Assembly (NCBI GenBank): GCA_903813345.2
Contig: CAIIXF020000004.1
Span: forward strand, 27,593,985-27,657,984
From: Owenia fusiformis
Taxonomy: Eukaryota; Annelida; Polychaeta; Sabellida; Oweniidae
Length of the DNA: 64,000 nt
Direction: 5' to 3'
This document shows, piece after piece, positions 11,142-21,560 of this stretch (its first letter is position 1; each line of letters opens with the position of its first letter). A model generated the notes under the pieces. It searched no databases and was not told where the DNA came from. It saw only the letters and a program-made list of their open reading frames with translations. A program made the position numbers and the translations under genes.

Positions 11142-12475
11142 GGAATACCTCCCGCATGTTAAAACACATCCGTGTTTATCATCCTGGCTTAGAGCCAGAG
11201 GCTACTTCTAGCAAGGCTACTTCAACCTCATCTTCAGGCCTATCAAAGCCATCCCTGAAAAAGTCGCTTTCGCAGCCTACACTAGCATCCGCTTTGAAAT
11301 TACCATACCCAGATATAAGCCCTAAAGCTTTATCGATATCTAGAGCTATTGGAATCTTTATAGCTATGGACATGCGCCCGTACAGTGTTGTGGAGAATAA
11401 AGGATTCCAACACATGCTTAATACCATGGATTCGAAATACAAAATTCGATCAAGAAAGTATTACAGTGAGAATGTTGTACCTAAGATTTATTCTGATGTA
11501 AGAAAAAGGGTGGAAAAATCCATTGCACTTGCAAAAGGCGTGTCCCTTACAACAGACGGGTGGTCTTCGAGAGCCACTGAAAGTTATATGACAATTACAT
11601 GTCACTACATAGCGAAATGGAAGATTGTTAATACGGTGCTGCAGACTAGACTAATGACCGAATCTCACACGGGATCTCACGTCGCCGCGGTTCTGCAGGA
11701 TGCCGTTGATGAGTGGAAACTGGAGAGAGAGGGGTTGACCATTCCTTGCACAACTGATAACGCAAGTAACATGGTAGTGGCAATAAAGGAATCCTCTCTA
11801 CATCCACATATAGGTTGCCTAGCGCATACAATCAATCTAGCAGGACAAAAGGCAATGAAGATCCCTACAATGGCCACTCTAGCAGCAAGAGTAAAGCGGA
11901 TTGTTAAATTTTTCAATCAGTCTACCTCTGCAGCTAGTAAGCTCAAGCAGCAACAGCAAGCTCTCAGTTTCCCTGTACACAAGCTAATAAATGATGTACC
12001 TACCCGATGGAACTCTACCTACCTAATGTTCAATCGCTACCTTGAACAACAGGTTCCTATCGCAGCAACATTAGCGATGAAGGATGTGCGCAAAAATCTT
12101 CGTGATATCGATACCCTTAGTGATCATGACATTTCTAATATTGAATCACTCGTGGTCGTTCTTGAACCCCTGTTTACAGTTACCAACATGCTGTGTGATG
12201 CGAAACATCCTACAATCTCCTTAATAGTGCCAACAAAGAATGTGCTCCTTCAGACAATGACTCCCCTGGAAACAGACTCCAAGCTGGTGAAAGCTGTCAA
12301 AAATGCCATCTACGATGACATGAAATCCCGTTATACGGAGCCTACTACACTGCAATTTCTGTTGGAGTGTTGTGCATTGGACCCCCGTTTTAAAACTCTT
12401 CCAGACCTACATGAGACTGAGAGGGATTCCACATATGCAAGTTTGGAGCAAACAATTCTTCACATTGCAAACAAG
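11142..12475 (+). CDS. hAT transposase, exon 2 (catalytic core)
   Basis: The acceptor TTTTCTTTCAG ends at 11141. The exon completes the BED finger with H59 and H64 (LKHIRVYH). It then has a Ser/Thr-rich linker and the RNase H-like core: LTTDGWSS with catalytic D189, TTDNASNM with D256, GCLAHTINLA, RWNSTYLMF, and DPRFK late in the exon. The order and spacing match active hAT/ZBED1-like transposases, which excise and reinsert DNA in the nucleus. The exon ends in phase 0 at AAC AAG before a GTGAAA donor; reading through would meet a stop four codons later. There is no internal frameshift. Confidence 0.9.
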
Positions 12476-12979
12476 GTGAAATTCTAATTAAGTTAGATTA
12501 TTAATTGCAAAAAGTGGCTAATTTACAATTAGCAAGGACAAGCATTTATCATTAACTATCCCTAACTATCATTAACTAGCCTTAACCAGTATTTTTTCAA
12601 TATATATTATATTTACATTTTTTGGATATGATAGTGATTCACATGTAATTATTGTAATATTAAACAAATCACACACATATAACTTATCTATACTAATATT
12701 CAATTTCATGTTATATGACAATTTTAAGCTCAGATGTATCAGAATATTTTATTTTGTTTCAAATTCACATGCAACATTATACAAATCACACCACACACGC
12801 AAATATATACATGTTCAAATCCACATGTTTTATATACAATTTTCATCTCAGATGTATCAGATCAATCAGAAATTCAGAATAATTTATTTTATTTCAAATG
12901 TACATGTAATATTTTACAAATCATACAGATATATAATATCATCTATACATATTTAAATCCACATGTCTTTTTGTTTCAG

Positions 12980-13531
12980 AGAAGGCAAGTTGTAGTAAAG
13001 ACTGAACCAGTCGATGATGAGCCTCCAGTTGGTGTCAATGAGCCCCCAGTCGATGCCAATGAGCCTCCTCTGCCATGTTTGCCCGGTTTAGACTTACCTC
13101 AAGATCAAGTCGATGCCAATGAGCCGCCTTTACCAAGTTTACAGCCTGAGCTTAGGGATCAAGAATCCCCCCCCAGAAAAAAATCTGCAATGTCTAAAAT
13201 ATTTGGAGTATATGTTACTAAGGTTGTACCAGGAAAATCTATTCAAGATCAGGTGAAGTCAGAATTACAAAACTACGTAAATTGTTCTGGGATATCTCCA
13301 GAAGATGATCCCCTTCAATGGTGGGAATCAAATGAACCACTGTTTCCCAACATCGCTGCGGCTGCAGCACTGAGGCTTGCAATCCCAGGAACCAGTGTTC
13401 CAAGTGAGAGGGTGTTTTCCTCTGCTGGGGATATAGTTACAGCTCAGAGGGCTTCACTCCATCCCGACCATGTCGATAGACTTCTATTTTTGAAAATGAA
13501 CATGAGAGAAGATGATATTAAACAACAATGA
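12980..13531 (+). CDS. hAT transposase, exon 3 (proline-rich linker and C-terminal dimerisation domain)
   Basis: The acceptor TTTTTGTTTCAG ends at 12979, and the exon starts in phase 0 with RRQVVVKTEP. A linker follows with repeated NEPP units (VDANEPP), then an RKK basic patch. The hAT C-terminal dimerisation domain comes last: DPLQWWESNE, FPNIAAAAALRLAIPGTSVP, SERVFSSAGD, and VDRLLFLKMN before the TGA. The NEPP repeats may vary between copies. The 504-bp intron before it has A/T-rich CACATGTTxTAxATAxAATTT repeats. Confidence 0.9.
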   Translation, partial: RRQVVVKTEPVDDEPPVGVNEPPVDANEPPLPCLPGLDLPQDQVDANEPPLPSLQPELRDQESPPRKKSAMSKIFGVYVTKVVPGKSIQDQVKSELQNYVNCSGISPEDDPLQWWESNEPLFPNIAAAAALRLAIPGTSVPSERVFSSAGDIVTAQRASLHPDHVDRLLFLKMNMREDDIKQQ

Positions 13532-13767
13532 CTCACAGACTATCACAGACTCATGTGTTATTAGATATTTGAAGATAGTACATGTATTGATCACCTAGTT
13601 AAATGATTATTAGACTTTAATGATTTTTTCATTGTTGACTTTTGCTGACTATATTTGCAGTACGTTTGCTGTGGTTTATCAAATGCATCAAATACATGTT
13701 CCAAGACTGACATTTACATATTTAGTTATCAACAGTTTCTAATATAAATACTTTCATTTAGGTTTCA

Positions 13768-14000
13768 AACAAGGAGGATTGGGTCCAAGAATGCAACATC
13801 GATGCTCTCTCGATGTTCTTGATGTCATGATTACAAAATTCGAATTCAAACTGCCGCCATTTTGTTCACTTTAACATTTGAATCGTTAATTTTGGTCTTA
13901 CTTTCAAACGAAAAAGCAGTTTGAATTCAAATTTTGTAATCAAGACATCAAGAACATCGAGAGAGCATCGATGTTGCATTCTGGGACCCAATCCTCCTTG
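13768..14000. mobile_element. Palindromic MITE nested in hAT 3' region
   Basis: The left arm starts CAAGGAGGATTGGGTCC. It is mirrored by the right arm ending GGACCCAATCCTCCTTG. The arms are about 80 bp with few mismatches, around a ~60-bp spacer. GGTTTCA stands on both sides (13761-13767, 14001-14007), a probable target duplication with its edge blurred by an extra AA at the left. The arms contain ACATCGATGCTCTCTCGATGT, itself a near-palindrome. Confidence 0.85.
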
Positions 14001-14355
14001 GGTTTCACAGTTTTTCAATTTCGTTGATTTCGTTTCAAAACTTTTTCAATTACGCATGCGCATTATGGTCAGAGCAGCCGGAAGTGAAAACAAGTAGAAA
14101 AAAGATCGAATTTTCTCTCTTTTTACAGATTTTAGAGTCTATTTCTTTCGTAAAAACATTCAAACTTGCTTGACAGGAAAGGTAAGTGTTAACCTGACAA
14201 ACTTGGACGACGATATCGTCATGATCGCCGTCGAACTCACTCATACATAATTATTTTCATTTGTGAACCAAAAGGGGTTCCGAAAGTTCCGATTCCGTGA
14301 GACCAAGTTCCGGTTCCGATTCCGAACCGTCCGAACCGGTTCCGGCACAGCCCTA

Positions 14356-14950
14356 ATTACTTTTGAAATTTTTTTCACACAAGCTTAATATAAGTATAAA
14401 AACATGGCAACATGGAAAACTTCACCCACCAATTCATTGCAGATTTCATCTGAAACTAACACCAAACATTTGTAACAGTCATTTACATACCACTGTCCAC
14501 CTTTTGCTGATCACTACAATAACATGTCACTACATTTATAGTAGTATATATTAAAATTTATGAGTATGGCTGTTTAATTCTCATGGCATTTTTATTACTT
14601 TTTTCAAGAGATTCCTGATTCTACCAAGAGAAATATTGCAGCCAAAGGCGTGAGGTAGAAGAGAGCCACCAGGATCCTCTGTAATGCCAAGTTCACCTTT
14701 GCAGAGATGACGTTCCTGAATTTGACTGGCAAGGCCCAAGGCCGGAAAAGAATCATTGGAAAGTTGGACCCAAGAAGAATTGGAACTCATCATAGGTAAA
14801 AATTGAATCAATACTTTATGCAGTGAAATCATTATTATTGTTTGAGTTATATGTCAATATGCTAGTTCAGAGTTAAAAGGATTCTTTAAAATCCACTGCC
14901 AGTATAAGAGTGTTGAGTTTAAATCATTAGTGATTATTTCAATCATTTGA
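14356..14950. repeat. Right part of tandem duplication copy 1
   Basis: Matches 15406-16000. One substitution is visible (GAAACTAAC here, GAAACCAAC in copy 2). No recognisable gene lies in it. A minus-strand open frame at 14581-14832, repeated at 15631-15882, has no family I can name. Confidence 0.95.
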
Positions 14951-14951
14951 T

Positions 14952-16000
14952 GCGAATTTTGGGCACTGGGTCTAAAAAATCTGTCCCGCGAGAAAATCTT
15001 TGGGGGTTGACAGTACTGACATTAAATAATTGGATTAAGTGGGAATGCTTTGATTTCAACATAAGGGGGATGTTGTACTCTGGTTCCTAGGATGGAAAGG
15101 AGGAGGGAGAATTGGCAAGAGCTGGTACTTTGATGCCAAAGGTAGAGAACGCTAGAGTTGCACCATGTATTGGTTTCAGCTAAATTGCATACTAAGAACA
15201 AAGTGATATAAAATATGACACAAGTGAACACCATGACGATGCAATGTCAGCAAAAATTTTTAAAAATGAGTAAAAATATGAGTAAAATACAAAACAAAGT
15301 ATAATAATATTACTGTACATGACTTATTAAAACTATAATACGCATGTACCTCAAATAAAAAGGTGAATTTTCGAGAAAAAATAAAATTCTGAGATAATGG
15401 CAAATATTACTTTTGAAATTTTTTTCACACAAGCTTAATATAAGTATAAAAACATGGCAACATGGAAAACTTCACCCACCAATTCATTGCAGATTTCATC
15501 TGAAACCAACACCAAACATTTGTAACAGTCATTTACATACCACTGTCCACCTTTTGCTGATCACTACAATAACATGTCACTACATTTATAGTAGTATATA
15601 TTAAAATTTATGAGTATGGCTGTTTAATTCTCATGGCATTTTTATTACTTTTTTCAAGAGATTCCTGATTCTACCAAGAGAAATATTGCAGCCAAAGGCG
15701 TGAGGTAGAAGAGAGCCACCAGGATCCTCTGTAATGCCAAGTTCACCTTTGCAGAGATGACGTTCCTGAATTTGACTGGCAAGGCCCAAGGCCGGAAAAG
15801 AATCATTGGAAAGTTGGACCCAAGAAGAATTGGAACTCATCATAGGTAAAAATTGAATCAATACTTTATGCAGTGAAATCATTATTATTGTTTGAGTTAT
15901 ATGTCAATATGCTAGTTCAGAGTTAAAAGGATTCTTTAAAATCCACTGCCAGTATAAGAGTGTTGAGTTTAAATCATTAGTGATTATTTCAATCATTTGA
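14952..16000. repeat. Tandem duplication copy 2 carrying the empty hAT site
   Basis: 1049 bp, nearly identical to copy 1. At 15406-15413 the single ATTACTTT is the unoccupied hAT target. Duplication therefore either preceded the hAT insertion, or a hAT-free allele supplied the second copy. The junction at 14951 joins AATCATTTGA to the TCCCGCGAAT-type repeat. Confidence 0.95.
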
Positions 16001-16053
16001 TTTGGATTTAGTTGTGATTGATCATGATTTGAATGAAGAATGTAATGAGACTG

Positions 16054-16138
16054 TAAACAAATTGGAAAAAAATTCAATTGCCCTTCTTGCAATAAAACAT
16101 ATCAATCAGTGAGTGGACTTCATTGTCACTCCAGAAAA
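16054..16138 (+). CDS. Possible exon with a C2H2 zinc-finger half
   Basis: A short frame reads FNCPSCNKTYQSVSGLHCH. This has Cys-x2-Cys-x12-His with the usual aromatic and leucine positions (Y, GL). A GTACGA donor-like site follows at 16139, so the last histidine would come from another exon. Stops lie upstream in this frame, so an acceptor (AATGAG at about 16050) would be required. It could be a true host exon or a decayed finger. Confidence 0.35.
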
Positions 16139-16559
16139 GTACGACTTAATTTTTGTTATTATTTCAATAAAATATATACTGTTTTGCCAGTCTACGTCTG
16201 CCAGTTGATATTCCGATACAGGCATCTTATTCAAATCAATCAATTTGTCATAGTGAAAATCACTTGGTTAGGAATTTTACATGGATAAAAAAACCTAAAA
16301 TTCCTCCTATGAGTTAAGGATGGCTACCAAATGCTAAAAGTTAAATCTGGATTGCAATGGAGTAATATGTTGAAGTTAGGACAGAGCTGGCGTTAACGCC
16401 GTTTTTTATGTTTTTACGCATATTTGATCAAGTCTGACGCAGAATTTTCAACTCGTTGCCTTTCACTGACGCACATTTATCCCCAAATACAATAAGGCTA
16501 TTTCCAGGGAATTAGCTCCACACATCAAAACTAAGTTTTGACCTATATAGTGGATGAGC

Positions 16560-16705
16560 TCGGACCTCTTTTTTACTCACACTATTGCATTTTTGTAATT
16601 ATGTTAATTATTTGTAGTTTATCATTTCTCATTGATTTTGAAAATAATAGGGTCTAGTTTTTCAGCCTCTTCGAATAATTGCCATTTATACCCTCCTTGC
16701 TAGTT
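16560..16705. repeat. Repeat, inverted copy at 21412-21560
   Basis: TAGGGTCTAGTTTTTCAGCC and flanking sequence, including ATAATTGCCATTTATACCC, occur in reverse complement at 21412-21560 with small indels. An interspersed repeat fragment, or the ends of an old element about 5 kb long. Confidence 0.75.
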
Positions 16706-17028
16706 TTATGAGGGGTAATACAATAAACATCAATAATTTATGTTATATATCTCCAATCAAATTTATATTTCTGGGGAGTATGTATCTATATATAGAAAAT
16801 TTGATGGAAAATGGGATTTCATATTATACATTATCACAAGAGCTTAATGCATGCACAGAATTAGCGGCGATAAAATCCCATGAAATGAAAACCAAGTGAT
16901 TAGATAGTTGAAGCGATGGTTATGTCCGTCATTTGTGACAACGGTATCTGACTTTACCGTAGTCAGGCTATTCCGGTGTGATATTGATAGATCTTAACAC
17001 ATTCAGTCTTCTATAGCAATTGTACAGT

Positions 17029-17051
17029 NNNNNNNNNNNNNNNNNNNNNNN
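17029..17051. other. Assembly gap (23 N)
   Basis: A run of 23 N. It is flanked by TGTACAGT and TGTACTGTA, which are nearly palindromic. That may be why the assembly failed here. The true length is unknown. Confidence 1.
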
Positions 17052-17224
17052 TGTACTGTACCTGTTTTGTGATAAATAAAAGAAATATCAAAAGGGAAAT
17101 ACAAGAGAAACTCTAGCAAAATGTCAAACTGATACTGCTAGCTGCATCAACGTCTATATTGAATGCAGTCATTGAATAAGACTGGGTCCTGCATTCAAAA
17201 ATAGGTGGACGTTGCATAGTTTCT

Positions 17225-17274
17225 GCAGAAGCAATGTACCATAATTCATGCAGAAGCAATGTACCATAATTCAT
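17225..17274. repeat. 25-bp tandem repeat, two copies
   Basis: The unit GCAGAAGCAATGTACCATAA plus TTCAT occurs twice without mismatch, with a partial third start. Confidence 0.9.
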
Positions 17275-17499
17275 GCAGAAAATATTACCTGGCCAGTAAA
17301 CGCCAAAACACAAATACATGAGATAAAGTAATTGATTCATCATTCACATTTATTTGCAAATATATAGATGAAACGGTGTTGACTGGTGGTCCCATAATTG
17401 TTACATTAGACTCTCTTCACAATATGTTCCAAACACATATGAGTGAACATAATCCAACCAAACCTACACCAAAGTACAGAAGGTTAGATAACTTCAAAA

Positions 17500-18080
17500 G
17501 TGGACTTAGTATTCATTTTGGAGAATAAACTCAATTTCTATCGCCCAAAAGAATCTTCATTGAAAAATGAACTTGTATTTGGCAATTTAAGGGGCATCTC
17601 CGAAAAATCTATTGCAGAGGCTTTTCATAAGAATATCAATTCAGAACAAGATTTATTGACCAATGCTGGGTCGCATCTAAGATGCATCATATTAAATGCC
17701 AAAACAAAATACCCCTCATTTAATTGGCCCCCAAGAACATCAGAACTTTCAACTAGAATGTATAAATTCATACCAAATGTTCCTAAGGAATTTTTAATGA
17801 ATCTCTTCCAGAGCAATGAGAACAAGATATTAAATGAGAAACAACAGCGGCTGGTGCATTCTATTGCACAAGAAATTTGTCTCGCAACTTCAAATGGATC
17901 ATTCAAGATACCAAAACATTATTTACTAGCCCTGAGACACTACACCATCTCACAGGTATTGCCGACATTGTTACATTAATGAATCGTAATGGACATTGTC
18001 TGGCCTATACAGGGGTGATGCAAATCGAAACAGCAGGCTGTGAAGACGTACAGAACAATGTTTCTAACTTACCCCACCAA
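17500..18080 (+). pseudogene. N-terminal-half fragment of an uncharacterised multi-copy protein family
   Basis: An open frame (17500-17979) contains LVHSIAQEICLATSNGS followed by KHYLLALRHYTIS. After a single-base shift near 17930-17945 the overlapping frame continues HHLTGIADIVTLMNRNGHCL and on to MQIETAGCED. The pattern SNG..K.KH..LAL.LH.LTG....I..LNR.GHC..Y....IETA is one I recall from many uncharacterised proteins of corals, molluscs and lancelets. The longer copy at 50896-53360 seems to be the C-terminal half of the same family. The function is unknown to me. A mariner-type element inserted at 18092 cuts the reading frame off. Confidence 0.5.
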
Positions 18081-18091
18081 ACTAATATGTA

Positions 18092-18724
18092 CAGGGTGTC
18101 CCGAAAGTATGAACCCCCTAGGCAGACATGTACGTATACAATGTCTCCATGGTATGTGCCATATATCATTTTAAAGTTCATGCAAAGTTACATTGATTTG
18201 CCAAGTATCATGGTTCAACTCACAAATGGTAAAAAGTTACAGACATTTCAAAACTTAATAATGTTCGGCCAAAAATATAGTTCATTTTAGTATCCTGGAA
18301 ACAGCCCTGACCTGAATATGACCATTAATATGGGTGCTATTGACGAATATAGGATGGATATTGAGTTCCAAAAAGAGGACATTAAGGGTAGATACTCCAA
18401 TGAAACTCTTCTAAAATGGCTTAACAAATTTTTTTGAGGATTACAAAATGCCACATCCCTATTTGAAGCGCGCTAACGGGTCATATATGAAAAACATTGC
18501 TGCTGTTAATATGGTCTAGGGAGACACAAATCAATGTATCTTTGGATGATCTTTAAAATGATATAGGACACATACTATGGAGACATTGGTATATGTCTGC
18601 AGAGTGGGGACCCCGGTGGGTGCATACTTTTGGGATAAAATGATATAGGACACATACTATGGAGACATTGGTATATGTCTGCAGAGTGGGGACCCCGGTG
18701 GGTGCATACTTTTGGGACACCCTG
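18092..18724. mobile_element. Tc1/mariner-type element, degenerate, TA duplication
   Basis: The left end CAGGGTGTCCCGAAAGTATG is mirrored by CATACTTTTGGGACACCCTG at the right. The flanks are TA (18090-18091 and 18725-18726). The TIRs run about 85 bp with mismatches. The right TIR is tandemly duplicated with an 82-bp period (18554-18635 and 18636-18717), which is unusual. The interior carries a transposase remnant. The element sits inside a fragment of the uncharacterised family. Confidence 0.85.
18262..18535 (+). pseudogene. Mariner-type transposase C-terminal remnant
   Basis: One frame reads FGQKYSSF, then past a stop YPGNSPDLNMTINMGAI, then GRYSNETLLKWLNKFF, and another frame continues near LFEARLTG. 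PGNSPDLN is the signature around the third catalytic acidic residue in Tc1/mariner transposases. Stops and frame changes show it is dead. The first two catalytic residues are missing, deleted between the left TIR and this fragment. Confidence 0.65.
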
Positions 18725-18769
18725 TAGTTAAGCTTATTAAATAAGGACATAATATGATGTAAATAAGGG

Positions 18770-18907
18770 TTATGTACTGGGAGGTTTTGGATATGGGGTT
18801 TATCCAGAGGGAGATATGCATATCTACCTGAGGGACCGTAGGGACCGAAGGTGGATGTGCATATCTCACGAGGGATGAACCCAATATCCAAACCGACCGT
18901 ACATAAC
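18770..18907. repeat. Palindromic repeat family, copy A
   Basis: Starts TTATGTACTGGGAGGTTTTGG and ends CCGACCGTACATAA. The two halves are inverted repeats around GAGGGACCGTAGGGACCGAAG. The same unit occurs at 46486-46622 and, inverted, at 55968-56105. Confidence 0.85.
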
Positions 18908-19409
18908 TGCTTTATCCTATACCAAGTAGAGTTTTCAGGGGCATATGGCCATTTCAATAGTATTGTATTGTTTTTTATTTAAGTGTCACAGGCTTAATTT
19001 CATACATATACATCTATACAATCATCCAAAAAGCCTCGAGCCACCAATGGCTTATGAGACACTGCTAATCAAAATAAATCATATAATATTATATAATAAG
19101 ATGCATAATATGAGTCAGTTGCAGAAATAGGATTATGAATAAAGCAAAAGTCCATGACCTCTATTACGAACATTGTTTGATGAACTCGATCACTCAGTCA
19201 GTTGTTGAACATATGCAAATGTGGTCAGGTTATAAATATAAGTACAATTTAGTCCATGATATTTTCACATATGTGAACATAACACTCAGTTTCACAAAGA
19301 GATGTATACAAATCTAATCCACAAGTAGAAATGATTGTTTCATGCTGTTTATGCATTGTGTATAAACTGTAATCCAAGAGGTGGTTGTATGATGGCCCAT
19401 AAAATCACA

Positions 19410-20234
19410 TTATGTAACACCGGCACCCTGGTTCAAGTTATAGTGCAGTGGCCCATGTTTGTAGATTTTGTGCATATTCCTTAAAACATACTCAGTTTCC
19501 AATTGTTCCCTGGTCTTCTTAGTTTCGATATAGACATTACTGTAATCCTTAGATTGCTTCAACTTTATTTTGGACCTCAAAATTCGGGATTTATCGTTGT
19601 CAGACTTCAGTGTTACGAGCACAATACCTGCATTGGCATTCCTTTTAGGCAGTCTTTTAACGTCATTTGAGGACACTCGAATCGGATCATCACAAACAAT
19701 TTCAGAAAATACATTACTAACCATATCTGAATCCTCTTTAGCTGATGTTTCTGGCAAATTCTTGATGACAATAATCGGTTCTGTTTCATTACTACTTTTG
19801 TCTGCATGTTTACACATTGAGTTTTCCAAAACGTCAACACGGTCTTGTAAGTCCTTAATCTTTTCACAAACTGTATTTACATGTTGTAACATCACATTTC
19901 TCTGTTGTTCAATTTTTGTGTCAAAATAACAAACCAGTTCGTTTCGTTGTTGTTCCATCTGTTTAATGAGTCCGCTATTGTGATCCAATATTCTAGTCAT
20001 TTGCCCCTGCAACGTTTGGATAGAAGATCCCAGTGTCATTATAGAGGCCGACGTGTTTGCGTCCATTTGAGGTCCCTTTGTACTATATCCAAATAATTTT
20101 TCAATGTTGTCAGCCATATTGGATTTTTCAATTTTTGACATTGTTCCTGTCAAAGTTTTCATACTCTGTTGCTGATTATCCAGTTTGGGTTTTCTTGTTG
20201 GTTTTGGTTTACCCATTCTCTTCGAATATTCCAC
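19410..20234 (-). CDS. Non-LTR retrotransposon ORF1-like protein (coiled coil plus RNA-binding region), orphan
   Basis: 274 residues. A basic N-terminus (GKPKPTRKPKLDNQ) is followed by a long heptad-rich coiled coil around residues 65-140 (SSIQTLQGQMTRI, then MLQHVNTVCEKIKDLQDRVD). A globular part at about 150-250 contains IIVIKNLPE, VKRLPKRNANAG and SRILRSKIKLKQS. This coiled-coil then RRM-like order, with the NLPE and RLPKR signatures, is that of LINE ORF1 proteins, which trimerise and coat element RNA. No ORF2 (endonuclease-reverse transcriptase) follows, so the copy is partial or the protein has been exapted. Imperfect direct repeats ATGGCCCAT lie on both sides (about 19390 and 20333). 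Confidence 0.7.
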   Translation of the reverse strand: MEYSKRMGKPKPTRKPKLDNQQQSMKTLTGTMSKIEKSNMADNIEKLFGYSTKGPQMDANTSASIMTLGSSIQTLQGQMTRILDHNSGLIKQMEQQRNELVCYFDTKIEQQRNVMLQHVNTVCEKIKDLQDRVDVLENSMCKHADKSSNETEPIIVIKNLPETSAKEDSDMVSNVFSEIVCDDPIRVSSNDVKRLPKRNANAGIVLVTLKSDNDKSRILRSKIKLKQSKDYSNVYIETKKTREQLETEYVLRNMHKIYKHGPLHYNLNQGAGVT

Positions 20235-20399
20235 GTGTACCTTGATACTGTTATTAGTCCTTGTGAACGTTACGAAATCATAAAAAAGTCGAATTTGCTA
20301 GGAGCTGTTTAGAACCTTGTGCTAGTGGTACGATGGCCCATTATACATACAAGTAGTATATAGTACAAGGTGTAAAAATAAACAAATCATTCATATGCA

Positions 20400-20490
20400 A
20401 AGTCATGTTATTGCATTACCGGAAGCGGGAAGATATGCACCGGAAGCGGGAAGATATGCACCGAAGCGGGAGATATGGCGGGAGATATGG
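20400..20490. repeat. ~21-bp tandem repeat (CCGGAAGCGGGAAGATATGC)
   Basis: Two perfect units and one or two degraded ones. The following sequence to about 20580 (GGTTCTGGATATGG, CTACTTGGCATAGGATAAAT) resembles a decayed member of the palindromic repeat family. Confidence 0.75.
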
Positions 20491-20699
20491 AGGTTCTGGA
20501 TATGGAAACCTCAAAATCAGGATACCGGATATATCTTACCAACTTATCTCCCTAAAACTCTACTTGGCATAGGATAAATATGTATACTAGTATATCATAG
20601 AAATTAAAATAGTATTTTAAAGAAAAACAGTTAACAATACAGAAATTAATCTAAATGAACTATGTATATATCTATCTACCATCTCCACACAAGCCAAAC

Positions 20700-21370
20700 A
20701 AGTATATTTACAAAGAAAAATGCCATTCATTTGTGTTACCATAGCAACCAATTACCAATAATCATCTAAATCATGCTGTTTTATTGACCAAAAATGGTTT
20801 TGAACACAACTTTATTTTGATTGGTTTAAGAGATTAGCAGTTACTTGTTAATCTGAAATAGCTACACTTGTTTGCATGCACGTTTCCATGGCAACCATTT
20901 AACCAAACATGATCAGACTTGCTATATCAACTCACTATATGTATATACATAGTCCCTGAAAGTATGAACATGATTGGAGGTACATACCAGAAATTATTTA
21001 AGATTGTTATCTAAAGGAGCCATGTCCACTTTTAAGTAGTTTGAATGATAGTGACCAAATAGGAATATGAACTAGAGTCATAGATATCATAAAATTAATC
21101 ATTTTAGTCACGTTCTCTCATTCAAAACTCCTTAAATATGTTTTCAAAGTCAACTTCATGTTGATTGGTACAATCCGAAGAGATTAGCAGTCGTTTACCT
21201 TTTAAAGAACTTGTGGATTTATCCGAAATATTTACAATTTTTCGCACTTAAGTTGTGTTGCCATGGCAACCGCTTGACCAAGCATAATCAAACTTGTCAT
21301 GGAAACTTGTTATATATAGATACATAATCCCTAGAAATATGAATTTGATTGGAGGTATATAACAGACATA
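20700..21370. repeat. Diverged direct repeats, ~330 bp apart
   Basis: The segment around 20805-20995 (GAGATTAGCAGT, CCATGGCAACC, TTGGAGGTACATA) recurs at 21165-21360 in the same order and orientation with many differences. This is an old tandem or dispersed repeat pair. No coding potential is seen. Confidence 0.7.
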
Positions 21371-21560
21371 ATTCATGCTTTTCATAGTACCCCTTCATTA
21401 ATATAGCCAGGAGGGTATAAATGGCAATTATTCGAAGAGGCTGAAAAACTAGACCCTATTATTTTCAAAATCAATGAGAAATGATATAATACACATAATT
21501 AACATATTTATAAAAATGCAATAACGTGAGTAAAAAATTGGTCCCAGCTAATCCACTAAT

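Larger units (their letters stand above)
10296..14355 (+). mobile_element. Complete hAT transposon (4060 bp)
   Basis: The left end TAGGGCCGTGCC and right end GGCACAGCCCTA are inverted repeats. They extend inward through GGAATCGGTCCGAACC-type sequence. The 8-bp direct repeat ATTACTTT flanks the element (10288-10295 and 14356-14363). The uninterrupted duplicate at 14952-16000 carries one ATTACTTT at the matching place, which fixes the insertion site exactly. The element encodes a three-exon transposase with no disabling mutation that I can see. It carries a nested palindromic MITE (13768-14000) 3' of the gene. Intact ends, duplication and gene suggest a young, possibly still autonomous copy. 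Confidence 0.95.

Noticed and set aside
11179-11916. Minus-strand frames over hAT exon 2
   Set aside because: Antisense shadows of a strongly supported transposase exon.
14581-15882. Repeated 83-codon minus-strand frame as a conserved gene
   Set aside because: Identity between the two copies is explained by the recent 1.05-kb duplication, not by selection.
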